Shown: positions 19,133 to 29,551, counted from the stretch's first letter. The stretch is 64,000 bases of DNA from Arsenophonus sp048493715 (GCA_048493715.1 JBGDCZ010000005.1:19991-83990); one strand, 5' to 3'. A program made the numbers and translations. Notes: generated by a model from the letters alone, not told the origin.

Positions 19133-20050
19133 ATGATAAATTCAAATCGTCCAATCATGAATCTCGACCTTGATTTACTTAGAACTTTTGTTGCTGTTGC
19201 CGATCTTAATACATTTGCTGCTGCAGCTGCTGCTGTTTGTCGTACTCAATCAGCAGTTAGTCAACAAATGCAGCGTTTGGAACAGTTAGTTGGCCGTGAA
19301 TTATTTGAGCGCCATGGCCGTAACAAATTATTGACGGATCATGGTTTGCAGTTATTAGGTTATGCGCGTCAAATATTACGTGCTAATGATGATGCGTCCG
19401 CTTCATTAACATATAGTGAAGCTGAAGGTGAATTGCGAGTGGGTGTTTCTGATGATACCACCAATACTTTATTACCATTTTTACTTAATCGAATAGCATC
19501 AGTATATCCGCGTATGGCGGTTGATATTTATATTAAACGCGCACATCTTATTAAAAATATGTTGGATAATGGTGAAATTGATTTAGCATTAATACCAACT
19601 GAACTTAACCAATATCCAAGTACTATTTTGCGTTCAGCTCCTATTCTTTGGCACTGTGCACCTGATTTTCAGCATCAATTTAATGAGCCAATTCCATTAG
19701 TTGTCATGGATGAAACCAATCCGTTTCGTGAAATTGCGATAAGTACACTTAATACTGCGGGTATCAAGTGGCGAATTGCTTATGAAGCAGCCTCATTATC
19801 GGCGGTGATTGCAGCGGTAAATGCTGAAGTCGGTATCACTGCGCGGCCACTTGAAATGCAGAATGCTGATTTAAGGATCCTTAGTGAAAGTGATGGATTA
19901 CCCCGATTGCCTGAAATTTGCTATTGGTTATATTGTAATATTAATGAGCAAAACGAGGCTATTTTAACTATATTTGATGCAATTAAAAATAAGAAAACAC
20001 CTTATATTGTACAATCGATTGGTGAGCCAATTAATAAAGAAATATTATAG
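19133..20050 (+). CDS. lrhA: LysR-family regulator LrhA/HexA
   Basis: LrhA (HexA, PecT) is a LysR-type transcription factor controlling motility, adhesion and virulence genes in enterobacteria. The 305-residue product is near the 312 of E. coli. The N-terminal winged helix-turn-helix spans roughly residues 12-70 and is almost invariant: DLDLLRTFVAVADLNTFAAA followed by CRTQSAVSQQMQRLEQLVG and ELFERHGRNKLLTDHG. The effector domain is more divergent but keeps TLLPFLLNRIASVYPRM and GITARPLEM. It sits between alaA and nuoA in the standard order. The start is chosen because MINSNRPIMNLDLDLL matches the family N-terminus. The gene looks functional. Confidence 0.94.
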   Translation: MINSNRPIMNLDLDLLRTFVAVADLNTFAAAAAAVCRTQSAVSQQMQRLEQLVGRELFERHGRNKLLTDHGLQLLGYARQILRANDDASASLTYSEAEGELRVGVSDDTTNTLLPFLLNRIASVYPRMAVDIYIKRAHLIKNMLDNGEIDLALIPTELNQYPSTILRSAPILWHCAPDFQHQFNEPIPLVVMDETNPFREIAISTLNTAGIKWRIAYEAASLSAVIAAVNAEVGITARPLEMQNADLRILSESDGLPRLPEICYWLYCNINEQNEAILTIFDAIKNKKTPYIVQSIGEPINKEIL

Positions 20051-20820
20051 ATTTAAAGGTTAGAAAATTATGCTTAGTTTACCTTATTATTTAAGTTAAA
20101 TATTGCTATTGATTCTAATTTCCCAGCACTGTTTCTCTATTTTAAATAGTTATAGCGGTGCATTTTTATTTTGTTAAATAGCTTATTTTATATTATCTGA
20201 TAATAGCCAAGAATATGAGCACAAAAACATTCTTCATTATTATTTGGATAAGAGAGAATTGTTTAACAAAAATTATTTAATATTTTTTATCAATGATGCA
20301 AAATTTTATTTTGAAAATAAGTTGCTTTGTTTAAACGGTTCTTGATTTTATCTAACTATTAGCCTTATTTATAGATTGTCAAAAATGATTGTCATTAATA
20401 TAATTAATAGAACTGATTATTTTGTAACCAACAGTATTTTTTCAACGAAATTGTGCGCAGGATCAAAAAAATAGTTGAAGTGATGCTGTTTTAAAACAGG
20501 TTTTTCCTGAGATACTAGTGTAGTAAAAGCGAAATATCAGTTACACTAGTTACTAACTGTTAGTATTAGTTAAATTCGCTGTCACGTTTTAGCTAGCGAT
20601 ATTTTTAATTTATGATTTAGTTTAAAGTAAAAGCGGTGAAGGGAACGTCATTTTATCAACAAAATAGTGATGAGAGGTATTAAGTCAAAGAAAATTGATA
20701 TTTGTTGGTGTATTTTGATTTTTTCGTCTCATTTAATTACGGTTAGTGTGGTGTAATATTGCAGTAATACAAGAGCAAAGCAATAGCACCCTTTTATTTA
20801 TAAATGAGTAAGCAGCGAGT
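20051..20820 (+). promoter_or_regulatory. Long control region upstream of the nuo operon
   Basis: These 770 bases have no supported gene. In E. coli a similarly long lrhA-nuoA gap carries the nuo promoters and ArcA, NarL, FNR and IHF sites. By position this stretch should do the same. I cannot assign a promoter with confidence; short repeats with TAGT/ACTA cores lie around 20515-20575 (CACTAGTTACTAACTG and neighbours). Confidence 0.5.
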
Positions 20821-21261
20821 ATGTCTACATCTATTGAAGTATTTGCTCATCATTGGGCCTTTGCAATATATCTTATCGGTGCTCTTGGTCTGTGTTCCTT
20901 AATGTTATTTGGTGCCTATTACCTTGGTGGTAGATCCCAAGCCAGAGCAAAGCATATTCCTTATGAATCGGGTATTAATTCTGTTGGTAGTGCCCGTTTG
21001 CGTATTTCAGCCAAATTTTACTTGGTTGCAATGTTTTTTGTTATTTTCGATGTTGAAGCGTTATTCCTTTATGCGTGGGCTGTTTCTATTAAAGAAAGTG
21101 GTTGGTTAGGCTTTATTGAGGCAAGTATTTTTATTTTGGTGTTATTGGTGGGCTTATTCTACTTGGTTCGTATTGGAGCGCTTAATTGGACGCCAGTGCG
21201 TTCACGATGCCATGTTGCAAACCCGAGTGCAATAATTAAAACCAACAATAATCACCCCTAG
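20821..21261 (+). CDS. nuoA: NADH-quinone oxidoreductase subunit A
   Basis: NuoA is a small membrane subunit of respiratory complex I at the junction between peripheral arm and membrane arm. The 146 residues (147 in E. coli) contain three predicted membrane helices (about residues 15-35, 67-87 and 97-117). The conserved loop YESGINSVGSARLRISAKFY lies between the first two, followed by the acidic FVIFDVEALFLYAW segment. It is the first gene of the thirteen-gene nuo operon, with the whole operon intact downstream. The 20-base gap to nuoB is normal. Frame complete. Confidence 0.97.
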   Translation: MSTSIEVFAHHWAFAIYLIGALGLCSLMLFGAYYLGGRSQARAKHIPYESGINSVGSARLRISAKFYLVAMFFVIFDVEALFLYAWAVSIKESGWLGFIEASIFILVLLVGLFYLVRIGALNWTPVRSRCHVANPSAIIKTNNNHP

Positions 21262-21282
21262 TAAAATCGAGGGCATTTAAAG

Positions 21283-21957
21283 ATGGATTATACGCTCACT
21301 CGCATTGACTTAAATGAAGAGAATGACCGTTATCCCTTGCAAACACAACAAATTGTTGGGGATCCATTAGAACAGCATGTTCATCGTAGTGTTTATATTG
21401 GTAAATTAGAGCATGCTTTACATAATATAGTGAATTGGGGCAGAAAAAATTCTCTCTGGCCATACAATTTTGGTCTTTCATGTTGCTATGTTGAAATGGT
21501 GACCTCTTTCACTGCTGTACATGATGTTGCCCGGTTTGGTGCTGAGGTATTACGGGCTTCACCGCGGCAGGCTGATTTTATGGTTGTCGCCGGTACCTGT
21601 TTTACTAAGATGGCACCTGTTATTCAGCGACTTTATGATCAAATGTTAGCTCCTAAATGGGTTATTTCTATGGGGGCTTGTGCTAACTCTGGTGGTATGT
21701 ACGATATTTATTCTGTTGTTCAGGGAGTTGATAAGTTTCTACCTGTTGATGTCTATATACCCGGTTGCCCTCCACGCCCTGAAGCTTATATGCAAGCTTT
21801 ATTATTATTACAAGAATCTATTGGTAAAGAGCGTCGGCCATTATCATGGGTAGTTGGAGATCAGGGTGTTTATCGCGCTAATATGCAATCTGAAAAAGAG
21901 CGCAAGCGTGATGAAAGAATAGCGGTGAAAACGCTACCAACACCCGATGAAATATAA
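21283..21957 (+). CDS. nuoB: NADH-quinone oxidoreductase subunit B
   Basis: NuoB carries the terminal 4Fe-4S cluster N2, which passes electrons to quinone. The 224-residue product (220 in E. coli) shows the unusual tandem cysteines in GLSCCYVEM, a third cysteine in VVAGTCFTKMAPVI and the fourth in PGCPPRPEA, giving all four ligands. The SMGACANSGGMYD segment that lines the quinone site is also present. It is the second gene of the operon, between nuoA and the fused nuoC/D. No frame damage is seen. Confidence 0.97.
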   Translation: MDYTLTRIDLNEENDRYPLQTQQIVGDPLEQHVHRSVYIGKLEHALHNIVNWGRKNSLWPYNFGLSCCYVEMVTSFTAVHDVARFGAEVLRASPRQADFMVVAGTCFTKMAPVIQRLYDQMLAPKWVISMGACANSGGMYDIYSVVQGVDKFLPVDVYIPGCPPRPEAYMQALLLLQESIGKERRPLSWVVGDQGVYRANMQSEKERKRDERIAVKTLPTPDEI

Positions 21958-22037
21958 GGCTTAAAAATAAGCTATTCAGCGTAACAGAAGCAATGTGTTG
22001 CGGTCGTAATAAACCTGATCAAGCGTTGTGGTGCATA

Positions 22038-23837
22038 ATGATAACAGATCAGATAACGCAAGAGAGTGTCAGGCCAGTATGGCAAACTTATGATCACTGT
22101 GATGATCCAATAGTTTTGGCACTGCGTAACCAATTTAGTCCAGATGCTTTCACCATTCAACCAACTCGTACGGGAATGTTGGTTATATGGATCAAACGTG
22201 AACAACTTCTTGCCGTAATAGAATTTTTGAGAAAACAGCATAAACCTTATATCATGTTGTTTGACTTACATGGGGTTGATGAGCGACAAAGAGTGCATCG
22301 GCAAGGTTTACCTGATGCTGATTTTTCCGTTTTTTACCATCTTATTTCCATTGAACGTAACCGAGATATTATGTTGAAAGTGGCGCTTAGTGAGAAAGAT
22401 CTTAATATTCCATCTCTGGTTTCTTTATTCACCAATGCTAATTGGTATGAGCGTGAAGTATGGGATATGTTTGGTATAACATTTAATGGTCATCCAAATT
22501 TGCGGCGGTTATTAATGCCAATAACCTGGCAAGGACATCCGTTATGTAAAGATTATCCGGCCAGAGCTACTGAATTTGACCCTTTTGTTTTAACAAAACA
22601 GAAGCTTGATTTAGAGATGGAGGCGCTGACATTTAAACCGGAAGAATGGGGAATGGCGAGAGGAAACGAACATGAGGATTTTATGTTCTTGAATCTTGGC
22701 CCCAACCACCCCTCTTCGCATGGTGCTTTTCGGATTTTACTGCAATTAGATGGTGAAGAAATTATCGACTGCGTACCGGATATTGGTTACCACCATCGGG
22801 GGGCAGAGAAAATGGCTGAACGCCAATCCTGGCACAGTTATATTCCTTATACTGACCGCATCGAATATTTAGGTGGTTGTGTAAATGAAATGCCTTATGT
22901 ATTAGCGGTAGAAAAACTAGCCGGAATTGATGTACCCGATCGTGTTAAGACTATTCGCGTCATGTTGTCTGAGTTATTTCGTATTAATAGCCATTTACTC
23001 TATATCAGTACTTTTATTCAGGATGTCGGCGCCATGACACCTGTTTTCTTTGCATTTACTGATCGCCAAAAAGTCTATGATATTGTCGAAGCTATTACCG
23101 GTTTCCGTATGCACCCAGCTTGGTTTCGGATCGGTGGGGTAGCACATGACTTACCAAAAGGTTGGCAGAAATTGTTACAGGAGTTCCTTGACTGGATGCC
23201 AAAGCGATTGGACTCATATGTCAAGGCAGCATTGCAAAATAGTATTCTTAAGGGACGTTCGGTTGGTGTGGCAGCTTACACCACGAAAGAAGCCTTAGAT
23301 TGGGGTGTGACCGGTGCCGGATTACGAGCGACTGGCCTTGATTTCGACATTCGTAAATGGCGGCCATATTCAGGTTATGAGAACTTTGAGTTTGAGGTTC
23401 CCATTGGTAACAACGGCGATTGTTATGATCGGGTAATGTTAAAAGTGGAAGAGTTGCGGCAAAGCCTAAGCATTCTTAAACAATGCTTAAATAATATGCC
23501 TGAAGGGCCATTTAAAGCAGATCATCCACTAACGACTCCGCCACCCAAAGAGCGCACCTTACAGCATATAGAAACCATGATTAACCATTTTTTACAAGTA
23601 TCATGGGGACCAGTTATGCCTGCCAATGAGGCTTTTCAGATGATTGAAGCAACCAAAGGAATTAATAGTTATTATCTAACGAGTGATGGTAATACCATGA
23701 GCTATCGCACACGCGTTCGCACACCTAGTTTTGCCCACTTGCAGCAAATTCCTTCGGTGATCAGAGGCAGCCTGGTGTCTGATCTTATTGTCTACCTCGG
23801 TAGCATTGATTTTGTTATGTCAGATGTGGATCGTTAA
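22038..23837 (+). CDS. nuoC: NADH-quinone oxidoreductase fused subunit C/D
   Basis: This is the fused NuoC-NuoD (NuoCD) subunit typical of gammaproteobacteria, forming the quinone-reducing module. The start is placed at ATG 22038 because MITDQITQESVRPVWQTYDH aligns with the family; an ATG 45 bases upstream adds an unrelated extension. From there it has 599 residues (about 600 in E. coli). NuoC occupies roughly residues 1-185 with ANWYEREVWDMFGITFNGHP. NuoD follows with LGPNHPSSHGAFRILLQLDG, the quinone-site His and Tyr motifs, GYHHRGAEKM and a C-terminus reading VYLGSIDFVMSDVDR. Its stop codon overlaps the nuoE start by one base. Confidence 0.96.
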   Translation: MITDQITQESVRPVWQTYDHCDDPIVLALRNQFSPDAFTIQPTRTGMLVIWIKREQLLAVIEFLRKQHKPYIMLFDLHGVDERQRVHRQGLPDADFSVFYHLISIERNRDIMLKVALSEKDLNIPSLVSLFTNANWYEREVWDMFGITFNGHPNLRRLLMPITWQGHPLCKDYPARATEFDPFVLTKQKLDLEMEALTFKPEEWGMARGNEHEDFMFLNLGPNHPSSHGAFRILLQLDGEEIIDCVPDIGYHHRGAEKMAERQSWHSYIPYTDRIEYLGGCVNEMPYVLAVEKLAGIDVPDRVKTIRVMLSELFRINSHLLYISTFIQDVGAMTPVFFAFTDRQKVYDIVEAITGFRMHPAWFRIGGVAHDLPKGWQKLLQEFLDWMPKRLDSYVKAALQNSILKGRSVGVAAYTTKEALDWGVTGAGLRATGLDFDIRKWRPYSGYENFEFEVPIGNNGDCYDRVMLKVEELRQSLSILKQCLNNMPEGPFKADHPLTTPPPKERTLQHIETMINHFLQVSWGPVMPANEAFQMIEATKGINSYYLTSDGNTMSYRTRVRTPSFAHLQQIPSVIRGSLVSDLIVYLGSIDFVMSDVDR

Positions 23838-24388
23838 TGATGCAAGATGAATTTTATCCGAATCAACAGCAAAAGCGGCTCGATGTCGCTAACGTGGTAG
23901 AATCTCATACCAAACATGATTTTTCCTTAACTGAGGAAGAGCGTGCAGAGATCGAGCAAGAAAAACATCACTATGAAGATCCTAGAGCCGCTTCTATTGA
24001 AGCATTAAAAATTGTGCAAAAAAAACGCGGTTGGGTAGAAGATGGTGCTATTTATGCGATTGCTGATTTGTTAGGTATTCCGGCTAGTGATGTAGAGGGT
24101 GTAGCGACCTTCTATAGTCAAATTTATCGCCAACCTGTTGGTCACCATATTATTCGTTATTGTGACAGTGTGGTTTGTCATATTACCGGTTATCAAGCTA
24201 TTGAGGCTGAAATCATTAAACTATTGAAGATTGAGCCCGGGCAAACAACTGCAGATGGACGTTTTACCTTACTACCAACATGTTGTTTAGGTAACTGTGA
24301 TAAAGGTCCGACTATGATGATTGATGAGGATACGCATAGTTACGTAAAACCATCTGATATCCAACGGTTATTGGAGCAGTATCCATGA
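23837..24388 (+). CDS. nuoE: NADH-quinone oxidoreductase subunit E
   Basis: NuoE holds the 2Fe-2S cluster N1a in the NADH-oxidising module with NuoF and NuoG. The 183-residue product is somewhat longer at the N-terminus than the E. coli protein (166). The core is conserved: HHYEDPRAASIEALKIVQKK, ASDVEGVATFYSQIYRQPVG, then cysteine pairs in CDSVVCH and TCCLGNCDKGP that bind the cluster. Two consecutive ATGs (23837, 23840) overlap or abut the nuoC stop, and its own stop overlaps the nuoF start by four bases (ATGA), indicating translational coupling. Confidence 0.96.
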   Translation: MMQDEFYPNQQQKRLDVANVVESHTKHDFSLTEEERAEIEQEKHHYEDPRAASIEALKIVQKKRGWVEDGAIYAIADLLGIPASDVEGVATFYSQIYRQPVGHHIIRYCDSVVCHITGYQAIEAEIIKLLKIEPGQTTADGRFTLLPTCCLGNCDKGPTMMIDEDTHSYVKPSDIQRLLEQYP

Positions 24389-25740
24389 CAACAAAGCGAC
24401 AAATTATCCGTAGGGCACAAACACATCCATTAACTTGGCGCTTGCGTGATGATCATCAAACGGTTTGGTTGGATGAATACTTAAGTAAAAACGGTTACCA
24501 AGGGGCTAAATCTGCCTTGAAAAGTATGTCGTCGGATCAAGTTGTTAGCTTGGTAAAAGATGCTGGTCTTAAAGGTCGTGGTGGTGCTGGTTTTTCTACC
24601 GGTCTCAAATGGAGTTTGATGCCGAAAGATGACACCATAAATATCCGTTATCTACTATGTAATGCGGATGAAATGGAACCAGGGACTTATAAAGATCGTC
24701 TTTTAATGGAACAGCTACCACATTTGTTGGTAGAGGGAATGTTGATTGCTGCTTTTGCGTTAAAGGCATATCGTGGATATATCTTCTTGCGTGGTGAATA
24801 TATCGAAGCAGCCAAACATTTACGTAGAGCGATTGAGGAAGCGAAAGCTGCAGGTTTATTAGGCAAAAATATTCTCAGTACCGATTTTAACTTTGAACTT
24901 TTTGTCCATACCGGTGCAGGACGCTATATTTGTGGTGAAGAAACAGCGCTAATTAACTCTCTTGAAGGGCGCCGGGCAAATCCGCGTGCAAAACCACCTT
25001 TTCCGGCCACATCGGGTGTCTGGGGTAAGCCGACTTGTGTCAATAATGTTGAAACACTTTGTAACGTGCCAGCTATTATTGAACATGGCAAAGAGTGGTA
25101 TCTTGGCCTCAGCCAAGGTAAGAGTAAAGATGCCGGCACTAAGTTGATGGGCTTTTCTGGTCGGGTCAAAAATCCAGGGCTTTGGGAATTACCTTTTGGC
25201 ATTACCGCTCGCGAGATCTTGGAGGATTATGCCGGAGGTATGTGTGATGGTTTAACGCTTAAAGCATGGCAACCAGGTGGAGCGGGTACCGATTTTTTAA
25301 CAGAATCACATCTTGATTTAGCTATGGATTTCGAAAGCATTGCTAAAGCAGGTAGCCGTTTAGGTACAGCACTTGCTATGGCGGTTGATAATGAAATTAA
25401 TATGGTTTCACTAACCTGTAATTTAGAGCGATTTTTTGCCCGTGAATCTTGTGGTTGGTGTACACCGTGTCGTGATGGCTTACCCTGGAGTGTAAAAATT
25501 CTTCAAGCGTTAGAGCGTGGTGAAGGACAACCGGGCGATATTGAAACGTTAGAGCAACTTTGTCGCTTTCTTGGCCCAGGTAAAACCTTTTGTGCTCACG
25601 CACCCGGTGCGGTAGAACCTTTGCAGAGCGCTATCAAATATTTTCGTGCTGAATTTGAAGCTGGTATCAGACAACAAAATTTGGGCAACTTGCGCCCAAT
25701 TGCTGGCATTCAACCAAACTTGTTAAAACAGCGTTGGTGA
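24385..25740 (+). CDS. nuoF: NADH-quinone oxidoreductase subunit F
   Basis: NuoF is the NADH-binding subunit with FMN and the 4Fe-4S cluster N3. It has 451 residues (445 in E. coli). The NADH and FMN motifs GLKGRGGAGFSTGLKWS and HTGAGRYICGEETALINS are intact. The cluster ligands are in ESCGWCTPCRDG, with the last cysteine in GKTFCAHAPG. The start overlaps the nuoE stop. After the stop there are 87 bases before nuoG, the largest gap in the operon, but no terminator is evident there. Confidence 0.97.
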   Translation: MTTKRQIIRRAQTHPLTWRLRDDHQTVWLDEYLSKNGYQGAKSALKSMSSDQVVSLVKDAGLKGRGGAGFSTGLKWSLMPKDDTINIRYLLCNADEMEPGTYKDRLLMEQLPHLLVEGMLIAAFALKAYRGYIFLRGEYIEAAKHLRRAIEEAKAAGLLGKNILSTDFNFELFVHTGAGRYICGEETALINSLEGRRANPRAKPPFPATSGVWGKPTCVNNVETLCNVPAIIEHGKEWYLGLSQGKSKDAGTKLMGFSGRVKNPGLWELPFGITAREILEDYAGGMCDGLTLKAWQPGGAGTDFLTESHLDLAMDFESIAKAGSRLGTALAMAVDNEINMVSLTCNLERFFARESCGWCTPCRDGLPWSVKILQALERGEGQPGDIETLEQLCRFLGPGKTFCAHAPGAVEPLQSAIKYFRAEFEAGIRQQNLGNLRPIAGIQPNLLKQRW

Positions 25741-25827
25741 GAACTAATAACTCTAAGCTAAATAAAACGTATTTAAGTCGACTGAATTTTTGATTAACGC
25801 CTGCTGATAAGCAGGCCATTAGGAAGC

Positions 25828-28560
25828 ATGCTGACTATGGCTACAATATATGTAGACGGCAAACGATATGATGTAAATGGGACTGAAAACCTTTTACAGG
25901 CCTGTCTTTCTCTGGGGCTCGACATTCCTTACTTTTGCTGGCATCCAGCGCTGGGAAGTGTTGGGGCTTGCCGTCAATGTGCAGTTAAACAATATCAAAA
26001 TGCTGACGATACACGTGGTCGTCTGGTAATGTCCTGCATGACACCAGCTTCTGATGGGACCTATATTTCCATCGATGATGACGAAGCAAGACAGTTTCGT
26101 ACAAGCGTTGTTGAGTGGTTGATGACAAACCATCCACATGACTGTCCAGTTTGTGAGGAAGGTGGCAATTGTCATTTACAAGATATGACAGTGATGACAG
26201 GCCATACGATGCGTAAGTATCGTTTTACAAAACGAACCAATCATAATCAGGATTTAGGGCCATTCATTGGTCACGAAATGAACCGTTGTATCGCTTGCTA
26301 TCGTTGTGTTTGTTACTATAAAGATTATGCTGATGGTACTGATCTCGGTGTTTATAGCGCACATAATCATGTCTATTTTGGACGAGTGGAAGACGGGACG
26401 CTGGAAAGTGAATTTTCTGGTAATTTAGTTGAGATCTGCCCGACTGGTGTTTTTACTGATAAAACCCATTCTGAACGTTACAATCGTAAATGGGATATGC
26501 AATTTGCCCCCGGAATATGTCAACAGTGTAGTATTGGTTGTAATACTAGCCCTGGTGAACGTTATGGTGAATTACGTCGCATTGAAAACCGTTACAATGG
26601 TGTAATAAATCACTATTTTTTATGTGATCGTGGTCGTTTTGGTTATGGCTATGTCAATCGTAAAGATCGTCCTCGTCAGCCGCAATTAGTTCAAAAAGGA
26701 AAACTACGTACAATTTCTTCGGTTGAAGCGATACAAAATGGCGCCAAAATTTTACGTCAAGCCAAAAAGACGATTGGGATTGGCTCACCACGAGCCAGTG
26801 TTGAAAGTAATTATGCATTACGGGCACTGGTTGGCGAGGAAAACTTTTATTCAGGTATCTCGGCAGCTGAACAGTGTCGCATCGAATTAATTGTTAACAT
26901 CCTAGAAAATGGTGGTGTATATACACCGACATTGCGTGAAATTGAAAATTATGATGCCGTTCTGATTTTGGGGGAAGATGTAACACAAACCGGAGCACGT
27001 ATAGCATTAGCGGTTCGCCAAGCAATTAAAGGTAAAGCCAGAGCAATGGCTGGGGCACAGAAGGTTGCTGACTGGCAGATCGCCGCAGTGTTAAATATTG
27101 GCCAACGGGCCAAATATCCACTATTTATCACCAATATCGATGATACACGTTTAGATGATGTCGCCGCATTAAGTTATCGTGCGCCAGTTGATGATCAAGC
27201 CCGCTTTGGTTTTGCTATTGCCCATGCTTTAGATAGTAAGGCGCCAGCAGTGAATGACTTGCCGGCAGATGTCAAAGCAAAGGTAGAATTAGTGGCTCAA
27301 GCGTTGTTGCAAGCCAAGAAGCCACTAATTATTAGTGGTAGCAATGCCGGTAGTGATGCGCTTATTCAGGCCACGGCTAATATTGCATTTTCGTTAAAAG
27401 CTAATGATATTGAAGCAGGAATTACTTATATTGCTGCTGAAGCTAATAGTTTCGGTTTGGCTTTAATAAATGCTCAGCCATTAGATATTGCCATGGAGCG
27501 GATCACTACCGGTGAAGTTGATACTGTGGTGGTGATGGAAAATGATCTTTATCGACATAGTGATGTCGACACCGTGAATAATGCTTTGCAGAAACTTAAT
27601 AAATTGATTGTTGCCGATCATCAACGTACTACTATTATGGATCAAGCAGATCTCATTTTACCGGCGGCAAGTTTTGCTGAAAGTTCTGGAACATTAATTA
27701 ATAATGAAGGTCGTGCACAACGTTATTTTCAGGTATTTGATCCAACTTATTACCAGCCCAATACCGCCATCAATGAAAGTTGGCGTTGGTTCCACTCGTT
27801 GCAGGCCGAGCTTGAAACACGTCAGATAGATTGGTCACAATTAGATCATGTGATCCAGGCCTGTATAACAGCGATGCCGCAGTTTGCAGCTATTGCGGAG
27901 GCAGCACCTAATGCATCATTTCGTATTCGTGGACAAAAATTAGCACGTTCGCCCCATCGTTATAGTGGTCGTACTTCAATATTGGCTAATATTGAAGTTA
28001 GTGAACCCGGGCAGCCACGAGATATTGATACGCCATTTACTTTTTCGATGGAAGGCAACAATAGTCCCACCGCTAATCGCCAACAGATCCCGTTTGCTTG
28101 GTCACCCGGTTGGAACTCGCCACAAGCTTGGAATAAATTTCAAGTTGAAGTAGGTGGGCATTTACGTTTTGGTGATCCAGGTATCCGAATATTTAATGCG
28201 AACTATAGCCGTCTAGATTATTTTACCGCTATTCCGCTTGCTTGGCAGCGGCAAGATAACCAATGGACGGTAGCACCTTACTATCATTTATTTGGTAGTG
28301 ATGAAACTTCGCAGCGTGCAGAGGCAATCCAACAACGAATGCTAGAAGCATATATTATGCTCAATGTTCAGGATGCTGAAAACTTGGCTGTCAAAGTCGG
28401 GGAAATGCTTGAATTCAGTTATGGTGGGCAAATTTATCGTTTGCCAGTTCGTCTCAGTTATCATTTGGCGCAAGGGCAGATTGGTTTACCTTTAGGTATG
28501 CCTGGTATTGCGCCAACGATGGTTGGTGTTGCCGTGAAAAACTTACGGAGGGCGACATAA
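25828..28560 (+). CDS. nuoG: NADH-quinone oxidoreductase subunit G
   Basis: NuoG is the large iron-sulfur subunit of the NADH module. Its 910 residues match the family (about 908-910). N-terminal 2Fe-2S ligands lie in YFCWHPALGSVGACRQCA and VMSCMTP. The His-Cys cluster ligands follow in DCPVCEEGGNCHLQDM, then the N4 ligands in CIACYRCVCYYKDYADG, and an additional 4Fe-4S site in CQQCSIGCN, before a molybdopterin-oxidoreductase-like domain. The second residue after the last CIACYRC cysteine is Cys where E. coli has Arg, a C-to-T change. ATG 25828 sits about four bases after AGGA, and an in-frame ATG at 25837 is an alternative. The stop overlaps the nuoH start. Confidence 0.96.
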   Translation: MLTMATIYVDGKRYDVNGTENLLQACLSLGLDIPYFCWHPALGSVGACRQCAVKQYQNADDTRGRLVMSCMTPASDGTYISIDDDEARQFRTSVVEWLMTNHPHDCPVCEEGGNCHLQDMTVMTGHTMRKYRFTKRTNHNQDLGPFIGHEMNRCIACYRCVCYYKDYADGTDLGVYSAHNHVYFGRVEDGTLESEFSGNLVEICPTGVFTDKTHSERYNRKWDMQFAPGICQQCSIGCNTSPGERYGELRRIENRYNGVINHYFLCDRGRFGYGYVNRKDRPRQPQLVQKGKLRTISSVEAIQNGAKILRQAKKTIGIGSPRASVESNYALRALVGEENFYSGISAAEQCRIELIVNILENGGVYTPTLREIENYDAVLILGEDVTQTGARIALAVRQAIKGKARAMAGAQKVADWQIAAVLNIGQRAKYPLFITNIDDTRLDDVAALSYRAPVDDQARFGFAIAHALDSKAPAVNDLPADVKAKVELVAQALLQAKKPLIISGSNAGSDALIQATANIAFSLKANDIEAGITYIAAEANSFGLALINAQPLDIAMERITTGEVDTVVVMENDLYRHSDVDTVNNALQKLNKLIVADHQRTTIMDQADLILPAASFAESSGTLINNEGRAQRYFQVFDPTYYQPNTAINESWRWFHSLQAELETRQIDWSQLDHVIQACITAMPQFAAIAEAAPNASFRIRGQKLARSPHRYSGRTSILANIEVSEPGQPRDIDTPFTFSMEGNNSPTANRQQIPFAWSPGWNSPQAWNKFQVEVGGHLRFGDPGIRIFNANYSRLDYFTAIPLAWQRQDNQWTVAPYYHLFGSDETSQRAEAIQQRMLEAYIMLNVQDAENLAVKVGEMLEFSYGGQIYRLPVRLSYHLAQGQIGLPLGMPGIAPTMVGVAVKNLRRAT

Positions 28561-29534
28561 TGACTCTGTTTTCCGCTGAGATTAGCACAGTGATTGTTGC
28601 TGTTTTACAAGCGATAATTATTTTGCTGGTAGTAGTTATTTGTGGCGCTTTAATGAGTTTTGGTGAACGTCGTTTATTGGCACTTTTTCAAAATCGATAT
28701 GGACCTAATCGGGTAGGTTGGGGAGGTTCATTACAGATTGTTGCTGATATGATTAAAATGTTATTTAAAGAAGATTGGATCCCACAATTTTCCGATAAAC
28801 GCATTTTTATGTTGGCCCCGGTAATTGCTTTTTGTTCCATGTTATTAGTGTTTGCCATTATTCCAGTTAGCTCAACTTGGTATGTTGCAGATCTTAATAT
28901 TGGCCTATTGTTTTTTTTCATGATGGCCGGGTTAGCCGTTTATTCGGTACTTTTTGCGGGTTGGTCAAGTAATAATAAATATTCTTTATTAGGGGCTATG
29001 CGTGCTTCTGCACAAACTTTAAGTTATGAAGTCTTTCTGGGGCTTTCATTATTAGGTGTCGTTGCTCGCGCCGAATCCTTTAACTTAATTGATATTGTCA
29101 ATTCGCAAGCCGGATTATGGAATATTATTTCGCAATTTTTCGGTTTTTTAACCTTTTTCATAGCCGGGGTTGCTGTTTGTCACCGACATCCATTTGACCA
29201 ACCTGAAACGGAGCAAGAACTGGCAGATGGCTACCATATTGAATATTCTGGTATGAAATTTGGTCTGTTTTTTGTTGGCGAATATATCAGTATTGTCACG
29301 GTATCCGCATTAATTGTGACCTTATTTTTCGGCGGTTGGCTTGGGCCATTTTTCCCTGGTTTTATTTGGTTTGCATTAAAAACAGCTTTTTTCATGGTGA
29401 TGTTTATTCTTGTTCGAGCCTCATTACCCCGTCCGCGTTATGATCAGGTTATGGTTTTTGGTTGGAAAGTGTGTTTACCACTGACTTTGATCAATTTGCT
29501 AGCAACCGCAGCTGTTATTCTATGCAATGCTTAA
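28560..29534 (+). CDS. nuoH: NADH-quinone oxidoreductase subunit H
   Basis: NuoH is the eight-helix membrane subunit that forms much of the quinone chamber next to NuoB and NuoD. The 324-residue length equals the family (325). Conserved loops GERRLLALFQNRYGPNRVGW, ADMIKMLFKEDWIP and HPFDQPETEQELADGYHIEY are present, the last with the functional acidic residues. The start overlaps the nuoG stop by one base, giving tight coupling. No frame damage is seen. Confidence 0.97.
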   Translation: MTLFSAEISTVIVAVLQAIIILLVVVICGALMSFGERRLLALFQNRYGPNRVGWGGSLQIVADMIKMLFKEDWIPQFSDKRIFMLAPVIAFCSMLLVFAIIPVSSTWYVADLNIGLLFFFMMAGLAVYSVLFAGWSSNNKYSLLGAMRASAQTLSYEVFLGLSLLGVVARAESFNLIDIVNSQAGLWNIISQFFGFLTFFIAGVAVCHRHPFDQPETEQELADGYHIEYSGMKFGLFFVGEYISIVTVSALIVTLFFGGWLGPFFPGFIWFALKTAFFMVMFILVRASLPRPRYDQVMVFGWKVCLPLTLINLLATAAVILCNA

Positions 29535-29551
29535 TAAGGGAGGATTGAGCC

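Noticed and set aside
22038..23837. Unusual fusion of nuoC and nuoD
   Set aside because: The fusion is normal for Enterobacterales and not a novelty.
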